Positions 1 to 7,328 of a DNA stretch of 64,000 nucleotides are shown piece after piece. The translations under genes were made by a program, and so were the position numbers. The notes under the pieces were generated by a model. The model had not been told where the DNA came from. It worked only from the letters and a program-made list of their open reading frames with translations, and did not search any database. Where the stretch lies: NCBI RefSeq assembly GCF_018919205.1, contig NZ_JAHLQN010000001.1:558001-622000 (forward strand). Reading direction: 5' to 3'. Origin of the DNA: Dysosmobacter acutus (GTDB lineage Bacteria; Bacillota; Clostridia; Oscillospirales; Oscillospiraceae). The first letter of the stretch is position 1. Every line of letters begins with the position of its first letter.

Positions 1-1
1 G

Positions 2-43
2 GCCTGGATACGTGCGGCCTGGGGCGCTCAGGCCGCCGAATAA
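2..43 (+). CDS. C-terminal end of an upstream gene (partial)
   Basis: An open frame runs from the window edge to a TAA at 41-43 and would end in AWIRAAWGAQAAE. Only 13 codons are visible, so the product cannot be identified. It is on the same strand as the DivIVA gene and ends 36 bases before it, so the two could be co-transcribed. A short GC hairpin (about 48-62) and a GGGAGG ribosome binding site follow before the next gene. The frame may be chance. Confidence 0.3.
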   Translation, partial: AWIRAAWGAQAAE

Positions 44-79
44 AGACAGGGGCGACGCCCCTATGGGAGGGTTTTTCTG

Positions 80-751
80 ATGCTGACGCCGCAGGAGGTT
101 TCAAATCACGCCTTTACCAAGGCGATGATGGGTGGCTACAACATGGCCATGGTGGACGAGTTCTTAGATGAGCTGACCGACGACTATACGTCGCTGTACA
201 AGGAGAACGCCGCGCTGAAGGCGAAGCTGAAGGTCCTGGTGGACAAGGTGGAGGAATACCGCTCCACGGAGGACGCCATGCGGGCCGCGCTGCTGACGGC
301 CCAGAAGATGGCGGGCAGCATTGTGCAGGAGGCGGAGAAAAAGCGGGACGAGCTGCTTGATGAGGCGGAGACCAGGGCCAGAGAGCGGATAGGCGATCTG
401 CAAAACGAGGTGTCGGCGCAGCAGCAGCGGCTGACGGCCGGGCAGCAGTCCTTGGCTGAGTTCATCCGCACCTCCAGGGAAGCCTGTGAAAAGCAGCTGG
501 CGTTCTTAGAGGAGCTGCCGGAGCTGCCGGTCCAGGCGGCGCAGCCCCCGGAGGAGGAAAAGGGCCATTCCGTTGAGGAGATCGAGGAGCAGATCCTGGC
601 CGCCTACAACGAAGAGCCGTCCGCCGCCGTGGAGCCGGAGGAGGAGACTCCTGCAAGGGAAGAGGAGCAAAACCCCTTCCTGGACGACGCCACCCGGACC
701 ATTAATCTGGATGATTTGAAGTTTGGCCGCAACTACAACGGCGGAAAATAA
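80..751 (+). CDS. divIVA: DivIVA-domain septum/pole protein
   Basis: The 223-residue protein begins with the DivIVA membrane-binding segment (MLTPQEVSNHAF, then a GGYN..MVDEFLDEL stretch), followed by a long coiled coil (about residues 25-150, rich in E, K, A and L) and an acidic Pro/Glu-rich tail ending in NPFLDDATRTINLDDLKF. DivIVA proteins bind curved membrane at septa and poles and recruit division or wall-growth factors. GGGAGG lies 9 bases before the ATG. The gene is closed by an intrinsic terminator. The family call rests on the N-terminal motif and coiled coil; the tail is not conserved and its partner is unknown. Confidence 0.88.
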   Translation: MLTPQEVSNHAFTKAMMGGYNMAMVDEFLDELTDDYTSLYKENAALKAKLKVLVDKVEEYRSTEDAMRAALLTAQKMAGSIVQEAEKKRDELLDEAETRARERIGDLQNEVSAQQQRLTAGQQSLAEFIRTSREACEKQLAFLEELPELPVQAAQPPEEEKGHSVEEIEEQILAAYNEEPSAAVEPEEETPAREEEQNPFLDDATRTINLDDLKFGRNYNGGK

Positions 752-754
752 ACA

Positions 755-785
755 AAAGCGGCTCTTCCAAGAGCCGCTTTTTTCT
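755..785 (+). terminator. Intrinsic terminator after divIVA
   Basis: AAGCGGCTC and GAGCCGCTT arms around a short loop are followed by a run of six or more T. Confidence 0.88.
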
Positions 786-815
786 GCTGCGGCGAAAGAG
801 AAAGGAGGATGCGCC

Positions 816-1715
816 ATGACGCCCATCGTCGCCATCCTGTATGATTTTGACAAGACCCTCTGCACCACGGACATGCAGGATTACGCCTTCATCCCAAGCC
901 TGGGGATGACCCCGTCCGAGTTCTGGCAGAAGGCCAACCGGTTCGGCTGGGAAAACCGCATGGACGGCATTCTGGCCTACATGTTCACCATGCTCCAGGA
1001 GTCAAGGAGCAGGAACCTGCCCTGGACCCGGCAGGGCCTGGTGGAAAAGGGCAGGAGCATCGTCCTCTTCCCCGGGGTGCGGGACTGGTTCCGGCGGATC
1101 AACGCGTTCGGAGCGTCCCAGGGGGTGGAGGTGGAGCACTACATCATCTCCTCCGGATTGCGGGAGATCATCGAGGGTTCGTCCATCAGCGGCGAGTTCA
1201 AGGAAATTTATGCCAGTGAGTTCTACTACGATGAATCCGGCGTGCCGGTGTGGCCCAAACTGGCGGTCAACTTCACCGCCAAGACCCAGTTTGTCTACCG
1301 CATCAACAAGGGCGTGTTAGACGTGTCCAACGACAGGGACCTGAACGCCTCCATGCCCGACGACAGCAAGCGGGTGCCCTTCACCAACATGATCTACATG
1401 GGCGACGGGCTCTCCGACGTGCCCTGCATGAAGATGATGCGGGCCTACGGCGGCCAGGCCATCGCCGTGTACCAGGACGGCAACCGCCCCGGTGTGGAGG
1501 ACCTGCTGAGCAAGGGGCGGGTGGACTTCATCTTCCCGGCGGACTACAGCGAGGGCACGGATCTGGACGCCACGGTGAAGAACATCATCACCAAGATGTC
1601 CATTTTGGACCGGTTGACGGAGGAGAACACCCAGCAGCTCAAGCGGATCGGCTGGGACGTGCTGCCCAACCAGGCCAGCTTATTTGAAGCGCCGCAGGAA
1701 GGAAAGACCCTGTGA
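816..1715 (+). CDS. HAD-superfamily hydrolase
   Basis: A 299-residue protein starting at the ATG at 816, which has AAAGGAGG 7-8 bases upstream; a longer in-frame reading back to 723 would run through the terminator and is rejected. HAD motif I is visible as YDFDKTLC (about residues 8-15; nucleophile Asp and second Asp), motif II as IISSG, and motif IV as MGDGLSDVPCM with the Mg-binding acidic residues. HAD enzymes are usually cytoplasmic phosphatases; the substrate is not predictable here. The stop overlaps the start of the following hydrolase (GTGA), so the two are translationally coupled. Confidence 0.85.
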   Translation: MTPIVAILYDFDKTLCTTDMQDYAFIPSLGMTPSEFWQKANRFGWENRMDGILAYMFTMLQESRSRNLPWTRQGLVEKGRSIVLFPGVRDWFRRINAFGASQGVEVEHYIISSGLREIIEGSSISGEFKEIYASEFYYDESGVPVWPKLAVNFTAKTQFVYRINKGVLDVSNDRDLNASMPDDSKRVPFTNMIYMGDGLSDVPCMKMMRAYGGQAIAVYQDGNRPGVEDLLSKGRVDFIFPADYSEGTDLDATVKNIITKMSILDRLTEENTQQLKRIGWDVLPNQASLFEAPQEGKTL

Positions 1716-2326
1716 TCATATTGCTGCACGGGCTGGGGCAGACGCCCCAAAGCTGGGACCGGACGATCTCCCATCTTCCGGACTCAGACGTCCGCTGCCC
1801 TGATCTCTTTCGGCCCCTTGGGGGGAAGGAGCACACCTACCAGGCCCTCTATCAGGGGCTCTGCCGCTCCTGCGGGGAGGTGGAGCCGCCGTTTGTACTC
1901 TGCGGCCTCTCCTTAGGCGCGGTGGCGGCGCTCCACTATGCCATGGACCACCCGGGGAGGGTGTCCGCCCTCATCCTCATCGCGCCCCAGTACCGGATGC
2001 CCAAGACGCTGATGCGCCTGCAAAACGCCCTCTTCCGCCTGATGCCGGAGCGCTCCTTCCGGGAGATGGGGCTGGGGAAGAAAGCGGCGCTGGAGCTGAC
2101 CGGGTCCATGGCGGACCTGGACCTCAGCCGGGGCCTTTCGTCGGTCGCCTGTCCGGTGAAGCTCCTCTGCGGCAAGCGGGACCGGGCCAACCGAAAGGCG
2201 GCCGAAGAACTTTCCCGTCTCCTCCCGGAGGCCCGGCTGGAGTGGATGGAGGGCGCGGGCCACCAGGTCAACCTGGACGCGCCGGAGGCGCTGGCCCGCT
2301 CCATTGGAGACTTTTTAGAAAAATAA
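1712..2326 (+). CDS. Alpha/beta-fold hydrolase
   Basis: A 204-residue protein with a GTG start overlapping the preceding stop. It shows the alpha/beta hydrolase N-terminus (IILLHGLGQTPQSWD, oxyanion HG), the nucleophile elbow CGLSLGAVAAL (Ser in GxSxG, about residue 70), an acid region near LLCGKRDRANR, and a late catalytic His in GAGHQVNLDAPE. It is cytoplasmic and short for the fold, with no large lid. Esterase or thioesterase chemistry is likely but the substrate is unknown. Coupling to the HAD gene suggests a shared task. It ends in a strong terminator. Confidence 0.85.
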   Translation: MIILLHGLGQTPQSWDRTISHLPDSDVRCPDLFRPLGGKEHTYQALYQGLCRSCGEVEPPFVLCGLSLGAVAALHYAMDHPGRVSALILIAPQYRMPKTLMRLQNALFRLMPERSFREMGLGKKAALELTGSMADLDLSRGLSSVACPVKLLCGKRDRANRKAAEELSRLLPEARLEWMEGAGHQVNLDAPEALARSIGDFLEK

Positions 2327-2360
2327 AAGGCCGGACGCATCGCGTCCGGCCTTCTTTTTT
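2327..2360. terminator. Terminator between convergent genes
   Basis: A 12-bp GC stem (AAGGCCGGACGC / GCGTCCGGCCTT) has a 3-base loop, an A run on one side and a T run on the other, so it can serve both the hydrolase operon and the convergent peptidase gene. Confidence 0.88.
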
Positions 2361-2362
2361 GA

Positions 2363-4051
2363 TTAAGGCAGATAGTTCATGGGGTTTTTGGGCGTGCCCT
2401 TGTAGCGGATTTCAAAGTGGCAGTGGTTGCCGGTGGAATTGCCGGTGGAGCCCATGCGGGCCACCTGCTGGCCCTTGTACACGTGGTCGCCCACACTGAC
2501 CAGGAGGCTGGAGTTGTGGCCGTAGTAGGTCACGTAGCCGTTGCCGTGATCGACCTGGACCAGATAGCCGTAGCCGCTCATCCAGCCGGCATAGGTCACG
2601 GTGCCGCCGTCGGCGGCGCACACGGCGGTGCCGTAGCCGTTGGCGATGTCGATACCCTTGTGGTTCTTGGAGGCCTTGGCATAGCTCAGGTTCCGGTAGC
2701 CGTAGCGGGAGGTGATCCGGCCGGAGCAGGGCCAGCGGAAGCTGCCGGTGGCCACCCAGGTGGGCCGCTCAAGCGTGCCGCGGGCCTGGACTTCGGTGGT
2801 GGGGTTCACCAGTGTGACGGAGGAGAGCACATCCCGCTGGGTCTCCTCACCGTTGACATAGGTGACATTGGCCACCACGTCGGCGGAGCCGTAGGAACCT
2901 GCGGAGAGGACCTTGTAGTCGCCCTGATAGAGGTAGGCGCTGTCCTGATACTCGATGTCGTAGGGGATATCCTCCACATAGCGCTCCTGCTGGACCTGAC
3001 TGACGGTCAGGTAGGGCACCGCGTTGGAGATGGTCAGCACGTCGCCGATGGCGATCTTGTTGATGTCGTAGCCGGGGTTCATGGCCAAAAGTTCCTTGGA
3101 GGTCATGTCGTAGCGCTCCGCGATTTCCGACCAGGTGTCGCCCTTGACCACGGTGTAGGTCACCTCGCCGGCCTTGGTGCTGTTGAGCAGCTCGGCGATA
3201 TAGCCCAGGTTCATCACCTTGTCCGTGGGCACGTACTCCGGGCGGACCTGAATGTCCTCGATGATCTCGCAGGAGACGGTGTTCTCGTCTGTGTAGGCGT
3301 CCCGGATCTGCTGGAGCAGCTCCTCAAGAGCGCCCTCATAGGTGGTGGCGCCGATGAGCTCGCCGTCCAGATACAGGGAGTAGCCATAGGTGACCAGGCC
3401 AAGCTGGTCGGAAAGCTCCTCCTCCAGCGTGGCTTCATCCACCAGTGCTGAGCGGGAGATAAAGCCGGAGGTGTACTGGATGCGGTTTTCGTCGATGGTG
3501 TAGGCGCTGCCTAAGGTGCGGGCGGTGATGCGCTCCAAATTGGTGCAGGCGTCCTCCACCGTGTTCAGCGAACGGACGGAGGCGATGACGCTGCCGTCAA
3601 ACTTCACCGTGGTGCCGAAGGTATAGAGGGAGGAGAGGACGGCCACCACCGCCACCACCGCCGCGGAGCTTAGGAACAGGGCGGGGTGGATTTTGCGGCG
3701 CTCCAGTCCGGCGCGCAGGTGGGCGTAGGCGTTGATGCTTTTTTTGCGAAGGCCCCAGGTCTTCTCCCGCAGCGTGCCGCCCAACATGGGGAGCATGCCC
3801 CAGGCGAAGAGAAACAGCTGCACGACGCGGCGCTGGGACTCGGGGAAGCGCTTGGCCCGCTTCTCCCGCACCAACCGCCTGGTCTGGCGGTGGAGGGTGC
3901 GGACGCGGCGCATCGCCGCGCCGGGCAGACCCGCAACAAGGGACAGTATCCGTTCGCCGCCCGTGTGGATGGCCTGGGCGGCGCGGCTGGCGGCGTTGGA
4001 TTGCTCCTCCTGCCGCTTGTCAGACTCTTTTATCTGCAGTTCAGCGTTCAT
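2363..4051 (-). CDS. Membrane-anchored LysM/G5/M23 peptidoglycan endopeptidase
   Basis: A 562-residue, type II membrane protein. A basic cytoplasmic N-terminus of about 120 residues precedes one transmembrane helix (about 123-144). The outside part has a degenerate repeat region, a LysM peptidoglycan-binding domain (about 295-340, VVKGDTWSEIAERY...LLAMNP), a G5 domain (about 350-425), and a C-terminal M23 zinc peptidase (about 440-560). Metal ligands are visible in HKGID and the late HCHFE. M23 enzymes cut peptide crosslinks in the wall. The unusually long basic cytoplasmic region could bind DNA or a regulator, which is inference. It has its own promoter and no operon partner. Confidence 0.9.
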   Translation of the reverse strand: MNAELQIKESDKRQEEQSNAASRAAQAIHTGGERILSLVAGLPGAAMRRVRTLHRQTRRLVREKRAKRFPESQRRVVQLFLFAWGMLPMLGGTLREKTWGLRKKSINAYAHLRAGLERRKIHPALFLSSAAVVAVVAVLSSLYTFGTTVKFDGSVIASVRSLNTVEDACTNLERITARTLGSAYTIDENRIQYTSGFISRSALVDEATLEEELSDQLGLVTYGYSLYLDGELIGATTYEGALEELLQQIRDAYTDENTVSCEIIEDIQVRPEYVPTDKVMNLGYIAELLNSTKAGEVTYTVVKGDTWSEIAERYDMTSKELLAMNPGYDINKIAIGDVLTISNAVPYLTVSQVQQERYVEDIPYDIEYQDSAYLYQGDYKVLSAGSYGSADVVANVTYVNGEETQRDVLSSVTLVNPTTEVQARGTLERPTWVATGSFRWPCSGRITSRYGYRNLSYAKASKNHKGIDIANGYGTAVCAADGGTVTYAGWMSGYGYLVQVDHGNGYVTYYGHNSSLLVSVGDHVYKGQQVARMGSTGNSTGNHCHFEIRYKGTPKNPMNYLP

Positions 4052-4094
4052 GCAATCTCCCTTTCAGGAAATAGTTACAATTTGTTACCGCTTT

Positions 4095-4123
4095 ATGATA
4101 CCCTCTTTTTGCCTATCCGTCAA
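4095..4123 (-). promoter_or_regulatory. Promoter for the M23 peptidase gene
   Basis: TTGACG (-35) and TATCAT (-10) are separated by 17 bp on the minus strand, about 45 bases before the start codon. Confidence 0.65.
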
Positions 4124-4274
4124 GTACTTTTTCGCCGAAAAAATGTCAACTATCCCTTGTGTTCTGGCAGTTTTTGTAACTACAGCATCTTGTGCAATCC
4201 GCGCATCCGCCGGGGGAAGAGGGCGGCGATTGAGATATTTGTAACTTTTTTACCAAAAAAAGCGGCTCTTTTTA

Positions 4275-4302
4275 TTGACCCTGCGGTTGGGGCGTGTATA
4301 AT
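4275..4302 (+). promoter_or_regulatory. Promoter for pta
   Basis: TTGACC and a perfect TATAAT are separated by 16 bp. The rest of the divergent gap (4124-4274) is AT-richer and shows no further element that I can name. Confidence 0.75.
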
Positions 4303-4347
4303 AAAAACAGTATGAATTTTGAAAACTATTTGGGAGGCAAATGAAAT

Positions 4348-5325
4348 ATGTTCAATTTTCTGATCAACAAGCTGAAGGCCAATCCCCGCAAGATTGTCTT
4401 TACGGAGGGCACCGATCCCCGCATTCTGGAGGCGTCCGCCCGGCTGCTGTCCGGAACGTTCCTGACCCCGGTGCTGGTGGGCAACCCCGAGGAGGTCCAG
4501 AAGGCCGCCGAGGAGGCGGGCTTCAACATCCGCGGCGCGGAGATCATGGACCCCGAGAATTTCCCGGAGATGGAGAAGATGGTCTCCACCCTTGTGGAGC
4601 TGCGCAAGGGCAAGATGAGCGAGGAGGACTGCCGCAAAAGCCTGAAAAAGGGCAACTACTTCGGCACCATGCTGGTGAAGATGGGCTACGCCGACGCCCT
4701 CCTGGGCGGCGCCACCTACTCCACCGCCGACACGGTCCGCCCCGCGCTCCAGATCATCAAGACCAAGCCCGGCAGCAAGATCGTCTCCTCCTGCTTCATT
4801 CTGGTGCGCCCCTCCGCCACCGGTGAGAACGAGGTGCTGGCCATGGGCGACTGCGCCATCAACATCAAGCCCACGGAGGACGAGCTGGTGGAGATCGCCC
4901 TGGAAACCGCCAACACCGCCCGCACCTTTGGAATCGACCCGAAGATCGCCTTTTTGAGCTACTCCACCCTGGGCTCCGGCAAGGGCGAGGACGTGGACAA
5001 GATGCGCAATGCCTGCGAGAAGGCCAAGGCCGCCGCGCCGGATATGGCCATCGACGGCGAGCTCCAGTTCGACGCCGCCGTGTCCCCCAGCGTGGCCCAT
5101 ACCAAGTGCCCGGATTCCAAGGTGGCCGGCCATGCCAACACCTTCATCTTCCCGGACATCAACGCCGGCAACATCGGCTACAAGATTGCCCAGCGCCTGG
5201 GCAGCTTTGACGCTTACGGACCCATCCTTCAGGGCCTGAACGCCCCTATCAACGACCTCTCCCGGGGCTGCAACGCCATGGAGGTCTATTCCATGGCCAT
5301 CATCACCGCCGGTTTGGTAGACTGA
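4348..5325 (+). CDS. pta: Phosphate acetyltransferase
   Basis: A 325-residue protein, the length of the short clostridial Pta, which interconverts acetyl-CoA plus phosphate with acetyl phosphate plus CoA. Family motifs are visible: FTEGTDPRILEA near the start, LLGGATYSTADTVRPALQIIKT in the middle, and a C-terminal RGCNAMEVYSMA. It is cytoplasmic. GGGAGG precedes the ATG. It stands alone with its own promoter and terminator; no acetate kinase gene is adjacent, so ackA must be elsewhere if acetate is made by this route. Confidence 0.95.
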   Translation: MFNFLINKLKANPRKIVFTEGTDPRILEASARLLSGTFLTPVLVGNPEEVQKAAEEAGFNIRGAEIMDPENFPEMEKMVSTLVELRKGKMSEEDCRKSLKKGNYFGTMLVKMGYADALLGGATYSTADTVRPALQIIKTKPGSKIVSSCFILVRPSATGENEVLAMGDCAINIKPTEDELVEIALETANTARTFGIDPKIAFLSYSTLGSGKGEDVDKMRNACEKAKAAAPDMAIDGELQFDAAVSPSVAHTKCPDSKVAGHANTFIFPDINAGNIGYKIAQRLGSFDAYGPILQGLNAPINDLSRGCNAMEVYSMAIITAGLVD

Positions 5326-5328
5326 GAA

Positions 5329-5363
5329 AAAAGACACGGAGCTTTCGCTCCGTGTCTTTTTCT
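5329..5363. terminator. Terminator after pta
   Basis: A 14-bp stem (AAAAGACACGGAGC / GCTCCGTGTCTTTT) with loop TTTC; T runs occur on both strands, so it can also stop the convergent XRE gene. Confidence 0.9.
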
Positions 5364-5371
5364 ATTGTACG

Positions 5372-5593
5372 TTACTTTCCTTTTGGATAAGGCGCTTTCT
5401 TATCGGTGCGGCCCAACAGATAATCCACGCTGGTGTGGTAGAAGTTAGCCAATACGATCAATTGTAGTGCCCCGATGTGCCTCTTCCCTTTTTCATACGC
5501 ACTATACGTTTTATAGCTGACACCCAGCAACTCAGCAACCTGTTTCTGACTCAAGCCCTTGTCAATCCTCGAATCCCGGATTCTTGAATACAT
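5372..5593 (-). CDS. Small XRE-family repressor (module 1)
   Basis: A 73-residue protein that is little more than one Cro/C1-type helix-turn-helix (SQKQVAELLGVSYKTYSAYEKG, about residues 15-36), a helix seen in the other two XRE genes (FYHTSVDYLLGRTD), and the tail PYPKGK. That tail and about 20 bases beyond the stop are also shared by the XRE gene at 18415. It is divergent from the 58-residue protein at 5688, and a dyad lies between them, which suggests that it represses that promoter and its own. The start chosen (5593) lies just after a hairpin containing its ribosome binding site; in-frame extension further upstream has no motif. The DNA is visibly lower in G+C than its neighbours, consistent with transfer. 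Confidence 0.8.
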   Translation of the reverse strand: MYSRIRDSRIDKGLSQKQVAELLGVSYKTYSAYEKGKRHIGALQLIVLANFYHTSVDYLLGRTDKKAPYPKGK

Positions 5594-5595
5594 CT

Positions 5596-5611
5596 GCCTC
5601 ACCCCTGAGGC
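5596..5611 (-). promoter_or_regulatory. Hairpin over the XRE ribosome binding site
   Basis: GCCTCA and TGAGGC form a perfect 6-bp stem with a 4-base loop, ending two bases before the ATG. The GGGGTGAGG ribosome binding site sits inside it, so folding would limit translation. The two related XRE genes at 18103 and 18415 also have a dyad at the start codon. Confidence 0.5.
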
Positions 5612-5642
5612 ATCATAACATATTTCTCTGTAGATTAACCTG

Positions 5643-5668
5643 ATTTTACTAATGAACGATAGTAAAAT
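5643..5668. promoter_or_regulatory. Candidate operator between the divergent pair
   Basis: ATTTTACT and AGTAAAAT are perfect inverted 8-mers separated by 10 bases, about 20 bases before the small gene. TTTACT and TATTTT, 17 bp apart within the same stretch, could be its promoter, so repressor bound here would block it. Confidence 0.5.
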
Positions 5669-5687
5669 ATTTTGTGAGGTGATAAAA

Positions 5688-5864
5688 ATGATCCCGTATA
5701 AAAAGATGTATGCTCTCTTAATGGGCGCGGTCTCCGATGCATCGGATTCCATAGACGCCGGAAATGCCTCTCAGGCCAGAAAACAGCTGCTGACCGCAGT
5801 AGACGGAATAGAAAACCTCTACATTGAAACCGCCTTGAGCATAGAAGACGCGCACGACGAATAA
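5688..5864 (+). CDS. Unnamed 58-residue helical protein (module 1)
   Basis: I do not recognise this protein. It starts MIPYKKMYALLMGAVSDA and has the pattern MYA..SDA..IDxGxxSxARxxL..A..ExLY, predicted to form two amphipathic helices with an acidic tail (EDAHDE). There is no signal peptide or membrane segment. A ribosome binding site GAGGTGAT stands 5 bases before the ATG. The copy at 17825-18001 differs by two residues (S/L and R/K), and a distant relative is at 57473. All three are divergent from a small DNA-binding protein. It could be a partner or antagonist of that regulator, or part of a toxin-antitoxin-like pair; the sequence alone does not decide. Confidence 0.7.
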   Translation: MIPYKKMYALLMGAVSDASDSIDAGNASQARKQLLTAVDGIENLYIETALSIEDAHDE

Positions 5865-5878
5865 CCGTCGTGCGCGTC
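5847..5878. terminator. Hairpin containing the stop codon of the small gene
   Basis: Perfect 13-bp arms (GACGCGCACGACG / CGTCGTGCGCGTC) enclose a 6-base loop holding the TAA stop. It lies between convergent genes and probably ends transcription of both; T runs are weak. Confidence 0.7.
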
Positions 5879-5881
5879 CCT

Positions 5882-7273
5882 CTATTTTCTCCGTCTGCGG
5901 CGGCCGTCCGCCGCCGCCACCACATACCCGGGCAGCATCGGCGCGCCGGAGCGCACCTTGCGGGGCTTGGGCGGCTCCGCCGCCGCGGCCTGGGGCCGCT
6001 CCTGGTCCCTGGCCCGCTCCGCCTTTGCGGGCTGCTCTTTCCCTGCGGTCCGCTCCGCCGAGGGCTTTGCCGCCCGTTTGGCCGTCCGCTCCGCCCGGGG
6101 AGGACGGGGCGGGCGCTCCGCCTTGGGCGTGGCCTCAAAGACCTCCATGGGATAGGGGTGGTCCGTCACCTCCGGCACCCGCTTGCCGATGAGCTTCTCA
6201 ATGTCCTTCAAATAGGCCAGCTCGTCAAAATTGCAGAAGCTCACCGCCACGCCGCCGTGGCCCGCCCGGCCCGTGCGGCCGATGCGGTGGACATAGGTCT
6301 CCGGCACGTTGGGCAGGTCGAAGTTGATGACGCAGGAGAGCTCGTTGATGTCGATGCCCCGGGCCGCGATGTCCGTGGCCACCAGCACCCGGCTCTCTCC
6401 GCTCTTAAAGCTCTCCAAAGCCTTGACCCGGGCGTTCTGGCTCTTGTTGCCGTGGATGGCCATGGTGGGAATCCCCTCCCGGCAAAGCTCCTTGGCCACC
6501 CGGTCGGCCCCGTGCTTGGTGGCCGTGAAGACCAGCACCGAATACCAGCCGTTCTCCCGCAGCAGGTGGATGAGAAGCCGCCGCTTGTTGGCCTTGTCCA
6601 CCTTGTAGAGGGACTGTTGGATGGCGTCCACAGTGGAGGACACGGGCGTCACCTCCACGGTGATGGGGTTTTTCAGAATCTGGCGGGTCAGCTTGACGAT
6701 CTCCTCCGGCATGGTGGCGGAGAAGAGCAGCGTCTGGCGCTGCTCCGGCAGGCGGGCAAGCACCTTGCGCACGTCGTGGATGAAGCCCATGTCCAACATC
6801 CGGTCCGCCTCGTCCAGGACAAAGCAGCTGATGTGGCTGAGGTCGATATGGCCCTGGTTACAGAGGTCGTTGAGCCGCCCCGGCGTGGCCACCAAGATGT
6901 CGGTGCCCTTTTGCAGGGCCCCCACCTGGGGCACCTGGCTGACGCCGCCGAAGATCACCGTGGTGATCAGGGGCAGGTACTTGCCGTAGTCGTCGAAACT
7001 CTCCTTGATCTGGAGGGCCAGCTCCCGGGTGGGCGTGAGGATCAGGGCCCGGATGGGCTTGTGGGTAAAGTTCTTCTCCCGGTGCAGGTGTTGGAGGATG
7101 GGGATGGCGAAGGCCGCCGTCTTGCCGGTGCCCGTCTGGGCGCAGCCGATCAGGTCCCGGCCGGTCAGCACCGGCGGGATGGCCTGGGCCTGGATGGGCG
7201 ACGGGGTTACGTAGCCCACATCGCGGACCGCCCGTTGAATCTCGGGCAGAAGGTGTAAGTCTTGAAAGGTCAT
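5882..7273 (-). CDS. DEAD-box ATP-dependent RNA helicase
   Basis: A 463-residue protein with all core helicase motifs: Q motif (FQDLHL...[10 protein letters not shown]), Walker A AQTGTGKT (about residues 45-52), [13 protein letters not shown] (about 153-156), [13 protein letters not shown] and [10 protein letters not shown]. The core is followed by a basic, Pro/Arg/Ala-rich tail of about 90 residues ending RRRRRK, typical of RhlE/CshA-type enzymes that unwind structured RNA in ribosome assembly or mRNA decay. AGGAAAAG precedes the ATG. It lies 55 bases after lepA on the same strand. The last 23 bases are duplicated at 17785-17807 as part of the inverted repeat. Confidence 0.92.
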   Translation of the reverse strand: MTFQDLHLLPEIQRAVRDVGYVTPSPIQAQAIPPVLTGRDLIGCAQTGTGKTAAFAIPILQHLHREKNFTHKPIRALILTPTRELALQIKESFDDYGKYLPLITTVIFGGVSQVPQVGALQKGTDILVATPGRLNDLCNQGHIDLSHISCFVLDEADRMLDMGFIHDVRKVLARLPEQRQTLLFSATMPEEIVKLTRQILKNPITVEVTPVSSTVDAIQQSLYKVDKANKRRLLIHLLRENGWYSVLVFTATKHGADRVAKELCREGIPTMAIHGNKSQNARVKALESFKSGESRVLVATDIAARGIDINELSCVINFDLPNVPETYVHRIGRTGRAGHGGVAVSFCNFDELAYLKDIEKLIGKRVPEVTDHPYPMEVFEATPKAERPPRPPRAERTAKRAAKPSAERTAGKEQPAKAERARDQERPQAAAAEPPKPRKVRSGAPMLPGYVVAAADGRRRRRK

Positions 7274-7328
7274 GAAATACTCTTTTCCTGTTTATTTTCG
7301 CTTGAATTGCGCGGGTACGGCGGCATTT

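Larger units (their letters stand above)
5674..5904 (+). repeat. 231-bp inverted duplication, copy A
   Basis: This block matches the reverse complement of 17785-18015 with 6 differences in 231 bases and no gaps. In every difference copy B has T or A where copy A has C or G. The block covers the small gene, its ribosome binding site, the hairpin at its stop, and the last 23 bases of the helicase gene. Homology stops abruptly at both ends. Confidence 0.92.

Noticed and set aside
723-815. Longer start for the HAD hydrolase
   Set aside because: It would run through the divIVA stop and terminator; the ATG at 816 has a strong ribosome binding site and gives the normal N-terminus.
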